A stretch of DNA of 64,000 nt, from contig NZ_LN679998.1 of the NCBI RefSeq assembly GCF_000953675.1, positions 220,116-284,115 on the forward strand, given 5' to 3'. The notes below the pieces were generated by a model, which saw only the letters and a program-made list of their open reading frames with translations, was not told the origin of the DNA and made no database searches. The stretch is from Paraclostridium sordellii (lineage in GTDB: Bacteria > Bacillota > Clostridia > Peptostreptococcales > Peptostreptococcaceae). Positions 38,121 through 46,946 of the stretch are shown here, piece by piece (the first letter of the stretch is position 1; every line of letters begins with the position of its first letter). The position numbers and the translations under genes are program-made.

Positions 38121-38993
38121 ATGTTAAACGTAGTAAGAATACTATTAGCAGCTTTTGTATCAATATTTAGTTTTAATTTTTTCAAAGATCTATCAAAAGC
38201 TAAAGCAGCCAACAAGTTTGAAAATGTACCAGCTTGGAAGCCTTTTATAACAGGTTTTGTAACAGACTTTTTTGATACTTTAGGAATAGGATCATTCGCA
38301 CCAACAGTTGCAATGATGAATGTTCTTAAAATAGATATACCTGATAAGTTAATACCAGGAACATTAAATGTATGTCATACTATACCAGTTATTGTAGAAG
38401 CTTTTATATTTACAACAGTTATAAAAGTAGACTCAATAACTTTAATAAGTTTATTAGCAGCAGCAGTTGTAGGATCTTATGTAGGTGCAGGAATAATATC
38501 TAAAATGGATGAAAGAAAAATACAAATAGTAATGGGATTTGCATTAGCAGCAACAGCATTATTAATGTTATTATCTGCGGTAGGATTATTCCCTTCAGGA
38601 GGAAATGCAACAGCATTAACTGGAACAAAACTTATAATCGGTATAGTTGGTAACTTTATATTTGGAGCACTAATGACTGCAGGGGTTGGGTTATATTCTC
38701 CATGTATGGCTATGGTTTACTTCTTAGGAATGTCTCCGTCAGTAGCATTCCCTATAATGATGGGGTCTTGTGCTTTATTAATGCCAACAGCAAGTGTTAA
38801 ATTTATAAAAGAAGAAACATACGCAAAGAAAACTTCTTTATGGATAGCAATAGGTGGAATTATAGGGGTAATTATAGCTGCAAGCTTTGTTAGTTCAATG
38901 CCTATGGATATACTAAGATGGGTAGTAATAGTTGTTATAGCATACACTTCAGTTACTATGTTAAAAAAAGCATTTACAGCAAGTAAAGCTTAG
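38121..38993 (+). CDS. Sulfite exporter TauE/SafE family permease
   Basis: 290 residues with about eight hydrophobic segments arranged in two similar halves, as in the TauE/SafE family of anion exporters. The P-G-T-L-N-V-C-H-T and G-V-G-L-Y-S-P-C-M-A stretches and tandem Gly/Ala-rich helices support this. ATG 38121 is chosen because AGGAGG sits 10 bases upstream; no such site precedes an upstream TTG at 38076. Its location after prdF suggests an amino-acid or organic-acid export role, which is inferred. Confidence 0.85.
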   Translation: MLNVVRILLAAFVSIFSFNFFKDLSKAKAANKFENVPAWKPFITGFVTDFFDTLGIGSFAPTVAMMNVLKIDIPDKLIPGTLNVCHTIPVIVEAFIFTTVIKVDSITLISLLAAAVVGSYVGAGIISKMDERKIQIVMGFALAATALLMLLSAVGLFPSGGNATALTGTKLIIGIVGNFIFGALMTAGVGLYSPCMAMVYFLGMSPSVAFPIMMGSCALLMPTASVKFIKEETYAKKTSLWIAIGGIIGVIIAASFVSSMPMDILRWVVIVVIAYTSVTMLKKAFTASKA

Positions 38994-39012
38994 ATAATTT
39001 GATAAAGATTAG

Positions 39013-39056
39013 AATATGCCGTATTTTACATTGAAAATACGGTATATTTTTATTTT
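39013..39056 (+). terminator. Terminator of the TauE/SafE gene
   Basis: A 15-bp stem (39013-39027 with 39034-39048, one G-T pair) is followed by TTTATTTTTT. Confidence 0.85.
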
Positions 39057-39185
39057 TTGCCAATCTAAACTCATTTAATAATTCTAAATTTTATTAAACC
39101 TGTAATAAAAATAAGTTGATGTAAATATATTTATTATATAGGTTCAAGATAAAAAAATGGAATTAACAATTTTGGGGGGAAGAAT

Positions 39186-39821
39186 ATGATGAATTTAAAG
39201 GAAGATACGAACATAGTAAATTTAAGAGGAGAACTTGGAGAAGAATTAGCTTTTAGCCATGAAATATTCGGAGAAAAGTTTTACAGTGCGAAAATAAAAA
39301 TTCATAGACTAAGTGATACATATGATATTTTACCTATAACTATATCTGAAAGGCTATTACAAGAAATTGATTTAAATAAAAATAACTTAGTTGACGTTGT
39401 TGGTCAATTAAGATCATATAATAAAAATATAGATAATAGAAATAAACTTGTATTAACTGTTTTTGCTAGAGAGTTAAATTTAGTTAAAGAAGAGGCTAAA
39501 GACCCAAATAGTATTTTCTTAGACGGGTATATATGTAAAGATCCTATATATAGAAAAACTCCTTTAGGGAGAGAAATAACTGATTTATTAGTTGCTATAA
39601 ATAGACCTTACAATAAATCTGATTACATACCATCAATTGTATGGGGAAGAAATGCGAAATTTGCAAAAAATTTAGAAGTAGGGGATAGGATTCAAATGTG
39701 GGGTAGAGTTCAAAGTAGAGATTATGAAAAGAAACTTGAAGATGGAACTATAGAAAAAAGAGTTGCATATGAAGTTTCTATATCTAAAATAAAAAAATTA
39801 GATGAAAACAATATAAATTAA
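39186..39821 (+). CDS. Tandem OB-fold single-stranded DNA-binding-like protein
   Basis: 211 residues in two SSB-like halves. The second (about 105-205) shows D-G-Y-I-C-K-D-P-I-Y-R-K-T-P-L-G-R-E-I-T-D and I-P-S-I-V-W-G-R-N-A, the SSB/OB strand pattern; the first half is divergent. It lacks the acidic C-terminal tip of housekeeping SSB. Probably a DNA-repair or competence accessory SSB. ATG 39186 follows GGGGGG. No partner lies beside it. Confidence 0.7.
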   Translation: MMNLKEDTNIVNLRGELGEELAFSHEIFGEKFYSAKIKIHRLSDTYDILPITISERLLQEIDLNKNNLVDVVGQLRSYNKNIDNRNKLVLTVFARELNLVKEEAKDPNSIFLDGYICKDPIYRKTPLGREITDLLVAINRPYNKSDYIPSIVWGRNAKFAKNLEVGDRIQMWGRVQSRDYEKKLEDGTIEKRVAYEVSISKIKKLDENNIN

Positions 39822-39961
39822 ATATACTTCGCTTAGGAAAACCATATTAAAAAAATTATTTAAAAATACTTTAAAATGGTTATTGAATAGTTGCTCATGA
39901 TTTATTATAATCTATTCTATGATGTAAAAAACAAACACTGAAAAGTAGAAGGGGGAGCACT

Positions 39962-40531
39962 GTGAAAAGCGTAGTACAATGGAGTTATGAATCAAATTAC
40001 TTTGCAGAGGATGCCGAAGAAGACATATTAAGCATTATAAGATATAATATAGGAGAAAGAGTTTTATTAGTTGGAAATATAGGTACCCTAGGTAAGAGAT
40101 TGAGGATGCTTGGAGTCCATGTTACTATACTTGAAGATAGTGCATATCACGATATATGCTACTCTTTAATACACAATGAAAATTGTAGTGTAGTTAAGGG
40201 CTGCTTAGAACTATTACCTTTTTCAGATCATTGTTTTGATAAAGTTATTGTACTGAATCAATTTAATTATACTAATAACCAGTCAAAAGCTTTAAAAGAA
40301 ATTCATAGAGTATTAAACTCAAGTGGAGAAGTTATATTACAAGATCCAAACTTAGAAAAATTAAAAACAAAATTAAAATGTATTAAACATAGATTATGTG
40401 GAGAACGTATAAAGTATCATTCTCCAAAAGAAATAGTAAAAAAACTTGAGTGCTTAAATTTTACAGGTGTTTTAGAAAATCTAAAAAGTGACAAGTATAT
40501 TTATATAGGAAAAAAAATTATTGAAGACTAG
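39962..40531 (+). CDS. Methyltransferase-like protein (class I SAM fold)
   Basis: 189 residues. R-V-L-L-V-G-N-I-G-T-L-G resembles motif I, but with N-I in place of the usual acidic-x-G pattern. Methyltransferase-11 features follow: C-L-E-L-L-P-F-S-D-H-C-F-D-K-V and A-L-K-E-I-H-R-V-L. SAM binding is plausible, not assured. GTG 39962 follows AAGGGGG. It stands upstream of the small membrane gene and cdsR, separated by an attenuator-like hairpin. Confidence 0.7.
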   Translation: MKSVVQWSYESNYFAEDAEEDILSIIRYNIGERVLLVGNIGTLGKRLRMLGVHVTILEDSAYHDICYSLIHNENCSVVKGCLELLPFSDHCFDKVIVLNQFNYTNNQSKALKEIHRVLNSSGEVILQDPNLEKLKTKLKCIKHRLCGERIKYHSPKEIVKKLECLNFTGVLENLKSDKYIYIGKKIIED

Positions 40532-40550
40532 GTTATGCCTGGTCTTTTGT
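40524..40550 (+). terminator. Terminator or attenuator after the methyltransferase-like gene
   Basis: AAGACTAGG (40524-40532) pairs with CCTGGTCTT (40538-40546), then TTGTTATAGG. The T-run is short and the next start is only 20 bases away. Confidence 0.55.
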
Positions 40551-40566
40551 TATAGGAGGAAATTTT

Positions 40567-40716
40567 ATGAATATAAATTATAATATGATAATTGTAGTTA
40601 TGTTGTTTGTAATATTAATATCAATACAGTATACTTTAAATAAGATATACAGAACTCTTAATGAAATGAAGGTACTAATGTACAAAGATAGACTAAGGGA
40701 TGGAAAATATGATTAA
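40567..40716 (+). CDS. Small single-pass membrane protein (49 residues)
   Basis: ATG 40567 is preceded by ATAGGAGG at good spacing. Residues 6-22 are hydrophobic ([14 protein letters not shown]), followed by a charged cytoplasmic tail with two Arg/Lys clusters. The stop TAA overlaps the cdsR start region: cdsR ATG 40709 lies inside its last codons, which suggests translational coupling. No family recognised. It might tie CdsR to the membrane, a guess. Confidence 0.6.
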   Translation: MNINYNMIIVVMLFVILISIQYTLNKIYRTLNEMKVLMYKDRLRDGKYD

Positions 40717-42484
40717 CTTAAACTTTATAAAAAAAGATATACAAAATATAGCAGAAGCTATATCTGCTGTTTTAGAAATTGATGTTACTATAGTAGATTC
40801 TAATTTAGTTAGGATTGCAGGAACTGGAACATATTTTCATAAGATAGGACAACAATTAAAAGAATATTCAGCTTTTAAATATTCCTTAACAAAAAAAAGG
40901 GAACTAATAATAGAAGACCCTAAGAGCAATGAAATTTGTAAGGAATGTTATAGTAATAATATATGTAAAGAGTTTGCAGAAGTATGTTGCCCAATTGTAT
41001 ATGACAATAAGTCTTATGGAGTTATAGGATTAATTGCCTTTACTCAAGAACAAGCCGATGTAATTAAATTTAGAAAAGTAGATTTAATGAATTTTTTACA
41101 TAGAATGGCAGACCTTATTTCGAGTAAATTGAAAGCTGAGATAAAAACTTATGAAGTAGAACTTGAAAAGAAAAAACTAGAGACGCTTTTAGATAATATG
41201 GATAAAGCGGTAGTTTCATTAGATAAAGATGCTAATATAGAAAAATATAATCTTAAGTTTAAAGAAATATTTGGAGTTAAAAAAGATATAATAGGTAGTT
41301 TTATCGGTGATGTATTAAATTTTGCAAAAGATAATAACTTTAATAGTATAGATAATGAAAAATCATGTAACTTTACCTATAGAGGAATAAATAAAGAATT
41401 TAAAGGTATCTATAATATAAAGCCAATTTTATTAAATAATGAACTAAAAGGATATGTATTAGATTTTATAGATAAAGTAGATGCGATAAAAAACTATAAT
41501 AAAATAAGTAATGATCACAGAATATTTTTAGAAAATATAATAGGAACAAGCTATTCAATAAACAAAGCTAAGGAAGAAGCTTTGATGGCATCTAAAACAA
41601 GTTCGACTGTCTTAATAACAGGAGAAAGTGGAACCGGGAAAGAGCTATTTGCAAGGGCTATCCATAATCATAGTAAGAGAGCAGGAAACCCTTTTATAGC
41701 TATAAACTGTGCAGCTATACCTGATAATCTTCTAGAAAGTGAGTTATTTGGATATGAAGAAGGAGCTTTTACAGGAGCTAAAAAAGGTGGGAGTTTAGGT
41801 AAATTTGAGTTAGCAGATAAAGGAACTATATTTTTAGATGAAATAGGAGATATGAGTCTTCATCTACAAGCAAAACTACTTAGAGTTTTACAAGAGAAAG
41901 AAGTAGATAAAATAGGCGCTAAGCACAATGTTTCAATAGATGTAAGAATAATTGCAGCTACTAACAAAGATTTAGAGCACATGGTTAAAAAAGGAACCTT
42001 TAGAGAAGATTTATACTATAGGTTAAATGTAATTCCTGTAGTTTTACCAACTTTAAGACAACGTAAAAATGATATACACTTACTTATAGATTATATGATA
42101 AACGAGTATTCTAGTAAGTTAAATAAAAGTGTTGAAGATGTAGATATTCAAGCTTTGGAGTATTTATGTAATTATAGTTGGCCAGGTAATATTAGAGAAT
42201 TACAAAATGTAATAGAATATAGTGTTAATAGGTGTGAAGGAAGCACTATAACATTAGATAATCTTCCAGGAAGAGTTAAACGTATAAATAAAGATGAGGA
42301 ACTTATCAAGAGTTCTGATGAACATATATCTAATTTAGATGATTTAGAAAAATGCGAGATAATAAAAGCATTAGATAAATACAAAGATTATAAGAAAGAT
42401 AAAGATTTAGCAGCTAAAGCACTAGGTATATCTAGGGCTACATTATATAGAAAAATAGATAAATATAAAATAGTCTCAAAATGA
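40709..42484 (+). CDS. cdsR: Sigma-54-dependent activator of cysteine desulfidase
   Basis: 591 residues. An N-terminal sensor domain (about 1-150) carries a cysteine cluster ([15 protein letters not shown] and E-V-C-C-P-I), then a PAS-like domain, an AAA+ domain (G-E-S-G-T-G-K-E, canonical G-A-F-T-G-A loop) and a Fis-type HTH ([13 protein letters not shown]). It sits immediately upstream of cdsB with a sigma-54 promoter between, as in C. difficile CdsR. ATG 40709 fits the AAGGG spacing better than ATG 40700. Confidence 0.88.
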   Translation: MINLNFIKKDIQNIAEAISAVLEIDVTIVDSNLVRIAGTGTYFHKIGQQLKEYSAFKYSLTKKRELIIEDPKSNEICKECYSNNICKEFAEVCCPIVYDNKSYGVIGLIAFTQEQADVIKFRKVDLMNFLHRMADLISSKLKAEIKTYEVELEKKKLETLLDNMDKAVVSLDKDANIEKYNLKFKEIFGVKKDIIGSFIGDVLNFAKDNNFNSIDNEKSCNFTYRGINKEFKGIYNIKPILLNNELKGYVLDFIDKVDAIKNYNKISNDHRIFLENIIGTSYSINKAKEEALMASKTSSTVLITGESGTGKELFARAIHNHSKRAGNPFIAINCAAIPDNLLESELFGYEEGAFTGAKKGGSLGKFELADKGTIFLDEIGDMSLHLQAKLLRVLQEKEVDKIGAKHNVSIDVRIIAATNKDLEHMVKKGTFREDLYYRLNVIPVVLPTLRQRKNDIHLLIDYMINEYSSKLNKSVEDVDIQALEYLCNYSWPGNIRELQNVIEYSVNRCEGSTITLDNLPGRVKRINKDEELIKSSDEHISNLDDLEKCEIIKALDKYKDYKKDKDLAAKALGISRATLYRKIDKYKIVSK

Positions 42485-42515
42485 TACTTAATCTCATTTT
42501 GAGACTATTTTTTTT
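42472..42515 (+). terminator. Terminator overlapping the cdsR stop codon
   Basis: AGTCTCAAAATGA (42472-42484, ends with the stop) pairs with TCATTTTGAGACT (42494-42506), then ATTTTTTTT. Confidence 0.85.
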
Positions 42516-42527
42516 CTAAATGAGACT
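42500..42527 (+). promoter_or_regulatory. Candidate CdsR binding repeats
   Basis: TGAGACT occurs at 42500-42506 and 42521-42527 as a direct repeat 21 bases apart (two helical turns), with an inverted copy AGTCTCA at 42472-42478. They lie 70-130 bases upstream of the -24/-12 element. Assignment to CdsR is inferred. Confidence 0.35.
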
Positions 42528-42597
42528 GAAATGACAAAAATTTATCTATTTCGACTCTCCATATAAGCGTTTTCAACGAAAAAAATAAAAAAATTTT

Positions 42598-42614
42598 TGG
42601 CATGGTTTTTGCTT
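42598..42614 (+). promoter_or_regulatory. Sigma-54 (-24/-12) promoter of cdsB
   Basis: TTGGCATGGTTTTTGCT carries GG at 42599-42600 and GC at 42611-42612, 12 bases apart, a near-perfect -24/-12 element 47 bases upstream of cdsB. Confidence 0.9.
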
Positions 42615-42660
42615 AATATAATTGTATAAATATTTTTGAGCTATCTAGGAGGAGAATAAA

Positions 42661-43965
42661 ATGAAAAATCTACAAACAAAATTAGTTAATATATTAAGAG
42701 CAGAAGTTAAACCTGCATTAGGATGTACAGAGCCAGTAGCTGTTGCATTAGCTTGTGCAAAAGCTAAAGAAACATTAGGAGAAGATGTTGTAAAATGTAC
42801 AATAGGACTTAGCCCAAATGTATATAAAAACGGTATGTGTGTAGGTATACCAGGTACAGAAAGATTAGGATTAAAAATATCTGCTGCTATGGGTCTTATA
42901 GGTGGAAAATCAGAAAACGGATTAAGAGTATTAGAAACATTAACTAAAGATGATGTTAAAGTTGCTGAAAACTTTATGGATAATAATGAAATAAGCATAT
43001 CACCAATAGATACAAATGAAAAAGTTTATATAGAAGTTAAATTAGAAGGAAAAAATAATACTGCTAAAGTTGTTATAAGAACTAAGCATGACAATATAGT
43101 ATTCGTTGAGAAAAATAAAGATGTTTTAGTAAATGAAGAAATAGTTGAAGTTGCTGCAACATCAGCTGAACCTAAAGAGAATATATTAGATACTATAACT
43201 ATAAAAGAAATAGTAAAAGCTATGGAAACTGTAGATTTCGAAGAAATAAAATTCTTATTAGACGGAATAACTATGAACGAAGAGATAGCTAAGTACGGAT
43301 TAAATGAGAAAGTTGGAGTAGGTGTAGGATTTGGTATTAAAAAATCAATAGAATCAGGACTATTAGGTGATGATTTAATGAACTACACAATGATGATAAC
43401 AGCTGCTGCATCAGATGCTAGAATGGCAGGAGTTAAATTACCAGTTATGAGTTCAAACGGAAGTGGAAACCATGGTATAACAGCTATACTTCCAATAGTT
43501 GCATACAATGATAAATTCCCTCAAACAGAAGATAAATTAGCAAGATCATTAGCAATATCTCACTTATTAACTGCATACGTTAAAAACTATACAGGAAGAT
43601 TATCTGCAGTTTGTGGATGTGGAGTAGCAGCATCTATAGGAGCTACAGCAGGATTAGCTTGGTTAATGGGATGCACTGAGACTCAAATAGAAGGTGCAAT
43701 AGAAAACATGGTTGCTAACTTAAGTGGTATGATATGTGATGGAGCTAAAGCAGGATGTGCTTTAAAACTTGCATCAGCAGCATCAGCAGCAGTACAAAGT
43801 GCTATAATAGCTAAACAAGATTGTATAGTACCTCCAATGAACGGAATAGTTGGAACTGGAGCTGAGCAAAGTATACAAAACCTAGGTAGAGTAAGTGATA
43901 AAGGTATGACTACTACAGATAAGGTTATAATAAGCGTAATGGATGATATGAATAAAGCTAATTAA
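42661..43965 (+). CDS. cdsB: L-cysteine desulfidase (iron-sulfur, CyuA/CdsB family)
   Basis: Breaks L-cysteine into pyruvate, ammonia and sulfide. 434 residues with the family cysteines for a [4Fe-4S] cluster: G-C-T-E-P near residue 22, V-C-G-C-G-V near 320, and M-I-C-D-G-A-K-A-G-C near 360. ATG 42661 follows AGGAGGAG. Under its own sigma-54 promoter, with cdsR upstream. In C. difficile this enzyme links cysteine to toxin and energy control. Confidence 0.93.
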   Translation: MKNLQTKLVNILRAEVKPALGCTEPVAVALACAKAKETLGEDVVKCTIGLSPNVYKNGMCVGIPGTERLGLKISAAMGLIGGKSENGLRVLETLTKDDVKVAENFMDNNEISISPIDTNEKVYIEVKLEGKNNTAKVVIRTKHDNIVFVEKNKDVLVNEEIVEVAATSAEPKENILDTITIKEIVKAMETVDFEEIKFLLDGITMNEEIAKYGLNEKVGVGVGFGIKKSIESGLLGDDLMNYTMMITAAASDARMAGVKLPVMSSNGSGNHGITAILPIVAYNDKFPQTEDKLARSLAISHLLTAYVKNYTGRLSAVCGCGVAASIGATAGLAWLMGCTETQIEGAIENMVANLSGMICDGAKAGCALKLASAASAAVQSAIIAKQDCIVPPMNGIVGTGAEQSIQNLGRVSDKGMTTTDKVIISVMDDMNKAN

Positions 43966-44040
43966 TATTTGTTCAAACCGTTGCAAAATTAAGAAATCTC
44001 TTATAAAATGTATATATCATTATACAGCGGAGGTTATAAA

Positions 44041-44580
44041 ATGGATATAGAAACTAAAAAATGGGAAGTATTATGTTCAGAAGAGCAAATACAAGAAAGA
44101 TTAAAAGAACTAGGAGCACAAATATCTAAAGACTATGAAGGCAAAAAATTAATGGTTATATCATTATTAAAAGGAAGTTTTATATTCTGTGCAGACTTAG
44201 TAAGACACATAACAATACCTGTTAAAATAGGATTTATGACTACTTCAAGTTATGGACATGGGGAAAGTAGTACTGGCCAAGTTAATATGGTAGCGGATAT
44301 AAGCGATGATATAGAAGGATATGATGTTTTAGTTGTAGACGATATAACTGATACAGCACTTACTATGAACTTTGTTATGGGTCACTTAAAAACTAAAAAC
44401 CCAGCTAGTATAAAATGTTGCGTTCTTTTAGACAAACCAAGTAGAAGAAAGGTAGAATTAGTACCTAACTACTGTGGATTTGAAATAGAAGACAAATTTG
44501 TTGTAGGATACGGATTAAACTACGGAGATTATTATAGAAACGTACCTTACGTATTTAATGTTACTAACGAAGATAGATAA
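44041..44580 (+). CDS. hpt: Hypoxanthine phosphoribosyltransferase
   Basis: Salvages hypoxanthine and guanine to IMP and GMP using PRPP. The PRPP loop reads V-L-V-V-D-D-I-T-D-T-A-L near residue 98; S-L-L-K-G-S-F-I-F near 40 and the F-V-V-G-Y-G-L-N-Y segment near 155 are typical. 179 residues. ATG 44041 is chosen since GCGGAGG is just upstream; an in-frame ATG at 44008 is not supported. Confidence 0.95.
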   Translation: MDIETKKWEVLCSEEQIQERLKELGAQISKDYEGKKLMVISLLKGSFIFCADLVRHITIPVKIGFMTTSSYGHGESSTGQVNMVADISDDIEGYDVLVVDDITDTALTMNFVMGHLKTKNPASIKCCVLLDKPSRRKVELVPNYCGFEIEDKFVVGYGLNYGDYYRNVPYVFNVTNEDR

Positions 44581-44581
44581 T

Positions 44582-44616
44582 AAAAAGAGATTGGATATAT
44601 CCAATCTCTTTTTTTA
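44582..44616 (+). terminator. Terminator of hpt
   Basis: A 14-bp perfect stem (44582-44595 with 44600-44613) with a 4-base loop precedes T's. Confidence 0.9.
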
Positions 44617-44738
44617 TAATAATTAAAAAACAGCACTAAAAACAATAAATTTAATAAAGTTAAGCATTAATAGCAATACAAAGCTAATATATATTGGGTA
44701 TAATTAAAAAAAGATAATTTGTTGTAAAGGAGAATTAT

Positions 44739-45857
44739 ATGAACAATATATGTAATATAAAAGAATCAATGAAAAATAATAGAAAAGAATTACATGTACT
44801 AGCTGAAATTGGAAATAAAGAATTTCAAACTAGTAATTATATAAAAAACTATTTAAAAAACATAGGAGTAGATTTTGAAGAGTATCTAGAAACAGCAGTA
44901 GTAGGAATGATAAAAGGTAAAAATCCTTCAAAAACTATAGCATTCAGAGCAGATATGGATGCACTTACACTAGGAGATACTGCAAAACACCTATGCGGTC
45001 ATGATGGTCATATGAGTGTACTTTTAGGATTAGTAACTTATTTAAATGAACATAGAGAAAACTTAGTAGATAATGTAGTATTTATATTCCAACCCGCAGA
45101 GGAGGGCCCAGGGGGAGCTCAACCACTAATAAAAGCAGGAATAGTTGAAAAGTACAATATAGATGAAATATATGGACTTCATATATACCCAGAAATACCA
45201 GAAGGATATGTAGGAACTAGACCTAACTATTTCTTAGCGCAAGTTGGAGAGTTAGACATAGATATAACTGCAAAAAGTGGCCATGGAGCTATGCCTCAAA
45301 ATGGAATAGATGGTATTGTTTTAGCATCAAGTTTTATAGGAAGTTTACAAACAATAGTATCTAGAAATATAAGTCCACTAGATAATGCAGTACTTACTAT
45401 AGGTAAGATGGCTGGAGGTACTAGAAGAAATATAATAGCTGAAAAAATAAGAATAGAAGGTACTATAAGAGCTTTTAAACCAGAAGTGTATGAAACTATC
45501 AAAAAGAGAATTAGAGAACTGGCAAAGGGATATGAAGTTGCTTATAACTGTACAATAGATGTTGAAATAAGAGATGATTATCCAGCTGTTAATAATAATG
45601 AAGCTTTATATGAAGAATTTACAAAAGTTATAGAACCAGACAAATTAATAAAATTAGATCCTATAATGATTTCAGAAGATTTTTCTTTCTATCAACAAGT
45701 AATACCAGGATTATTTTTTATGCTAGGAGCTAAAAATGAAGAAAAAGGATTTGTACATGGACTTCATAGCTTAAACTTTAATTTTGACGAGGGTATATTA
45801 GGAAATGCATTAGAGATATATATTAATTTACTAAAGCATAAAAAATCTTTACTATAA
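44739..45857 (+). CDS. M20-family amidohydrolase/peptidase
   Basis: Zinc-dependent hydrolase of the N-acyl-amino-acid amidohydrolase group. Metal-binding signatures: A-F-R-A-D-M-D-A-L and L-C-G-H-D-G-H-M near residue 86, P-A-E-E-G-P-G-G near 128, and L-H-I-Y near 150. A dimerisation (lid) domain lies between about 180 and 290. 372 residues. ATG 44739 follows AAAGGAG. The substrate cannot be deduced. Confidence 0.92.
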   Translation: MNNICNIKESMKNNRKELHVLAEIGNKEFQTSNYIKNYLKNIGVDFEEYLETAVVGMIKGKNPSKTIAFRADMDALTLGDTAKHLCGHDGHMSVLLGLVTYLNEHRENLVDNVVFIFQPAEEGPGGAQPLIKAGIVEKYNIDEIYGLHIYPEIPEGYVGTRPNYFLAQVGELDIDITAKSGHGAMPQNGIDGIVLASSFIGSLQTIVSRNISPLDNAVLTIGKMAGGTRRNIIAEKIRIEGTIRAFKPEVYETIKKRIRELAKGYEVAYNCTIDVEIRDDYPAVNNNEALYEEFTKVIEPDKLIKLDPIMISEDFSFYQQVIPGLFFMLGAKNEEKGFVHGLHSLNFNFDEGILGNALEIYINLLKHKKSLL

Positions 45858-45865
45858 TATTAAAA

Positions 45866-45928
45866 CACTCCTTATTTTGTATAAATTTTTATTATCTGAC
45901 AAAAATACAAAATGAAGGAGTGATTTTT
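45866..45928 (+). terminator. Hairpin that is a terminator and covers the SASP ribosome-binding site
   Basis: CACTCCTTATTTTGTAT (45866-45882) pairs with ATACAAAAT-GAAGGAGTG (45904-45921, one bulged G), followed by ATTTTTT. The right arm contains the GGAG used by the SASP-like gene at 45930. Confidence 0.75.
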
Positions 45929-45929
45929 T

Positions 45930-46178
45930 ATGAATAATAAACAAATTGATATAAATAAACCAAGAGTAAAAAGCTCAAGTGGTAAAAAGAAAATATTGAC
46001 AGATGATGATATAATGAAATATGAGATAGCATCAGAACTTGGCTTAATGGACAAGGTTTCTGAGCTTGGTTGGGGAGGATTAACTGCCAAGGAAGCAGGG
46101 CGTATTGGAGGTATGTTAACATCCCGTAAAAAGAAAAAGAAAAAAATAGAGAAGGACGAAAGCGATGGATCAGTATAA
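45930..46178 (+). CDS. Alpha/beta-type SASP-like protein with lysine-rich tail
   Basis: 82 residues. The core M-K-Y-E-I-A-S-E-L-G-L and the G-W-G-G-L-T-A-K-E-A-G-R-I-G-G-M segment are alpha/beta SASP signatures, including the protease-site region (K-Y-E-I-A). The tail has six consecutive lysines and a short acidic end, unlike classic SASPs. ATG 45930 follows GAAGGAG, which lies in the right arm of a hairpin. Its end overlaps the next gene by 14 bases. Confidence 0.8.
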   Translation: MNNKQIDINKPRVKSSSGKKKILTDDDIMKYEIASELGLMDKVSELGWGGLTAKEAGRIGGMLTSRKKKKKKIEKDESDGSV

Positions 46179-46911
46179 AGATTTTGCATTTGTTTATGAT
46201 AAGCTTATGAATGATGTTGATTATGACAAATGGGTTAAATATATAGAAGATATAATAAAAAATGAAGGTGCTAAGGTTAAGAATATACTTGAGTTAGCAT
46301 GTGGAACAGGTAATGTAACAATACCTTTAGCAAAAAAGGAATATGATATAGCTGGAATAGATATATCAGCAGAAATGCTAAGTGTAGCAAAGGAAAAAGC
46401 TGAAAAACAAGGAATAGAATTAGTTTTATTACAACAAGATATAGCTGAACTAGATTTTGAAATAACAGGTTTAGATTGTGTTTTATGTGCATGTGATGGG
46501 TTTAACTACATTACTTATGATGATGATTTACAAAATGTATTTGACACAACATATGAACTTTTAAAAGAAGATGGAGTGTTTATATTTGATATTAGTTCAT
46601 ATTATAAACTTGCTAATATATTAGGTGGAAATATATACGGAGAAAATAGAGATGATGTTTCATACCTATGGCAAAACTACTTTGATGATGAAGAGAATTT
46701 ATTAGAAATGGAATTAGCATTCTTTATAAAAGGTGAAGACAATAGATATGATAAATTTGAAGAGGTTCATCAACAAAGAGCTTATACAGAAGAAGAAGTA
46801 ATTGAGATGCTTCAAGAATCTGGATTTGGGAATATAAAAGTATATGGAGACTTTACATTTAACAAACCAAATGAAGAGTCAGAAAGAATATTCTTTATTT
46901 GTAGAAAATAG
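46165..46911 (+). CDS. Class I SAM-dependent methyltransferase
   Basis: 248 residues. Motif I is I-L-E-L-A-C-G-T-G-N-V-T near residue 40, followed by G-I-D-I-S-A-E-M-L and the motif IV-like D-C-V-L-C-A-C-D-G. The N-terminal Y-K-D-F-A-F-V-Y-D-K-L-M-N-D-V-D-Y resembles the YqeM/YodJ-type methyltransferase. Substrate unknown. The start lies inside the SASP-like gene, behind AGAAGGACGAAAG. Confidence 0.88.
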   Translation: MDQYKDFAFVYDKLMNDVDYDKWVKYIEDIIKNEGAKVKNILELACGTGNVTIPLAKKEYDIAGIDISAEMLSVAKEKAEKQGIELVLLQQDIAELDFEITGLDCVLCACDGFNYITYDDDLQNVFDTTYELLKEDGVFIFDISSYYKLANILGGNIYGENRDDVSYLWQNYFDDEENLLEMELAFFIKGEDNRYDKFEEVHQQRAYTEEEVIEMLQESGFGNIKVYGDFTFNKPNEESERIFFICRK

Positions 46912-46946
46912 ATATTAATTAGCTTAAATTGATTGGAGGAATACGT

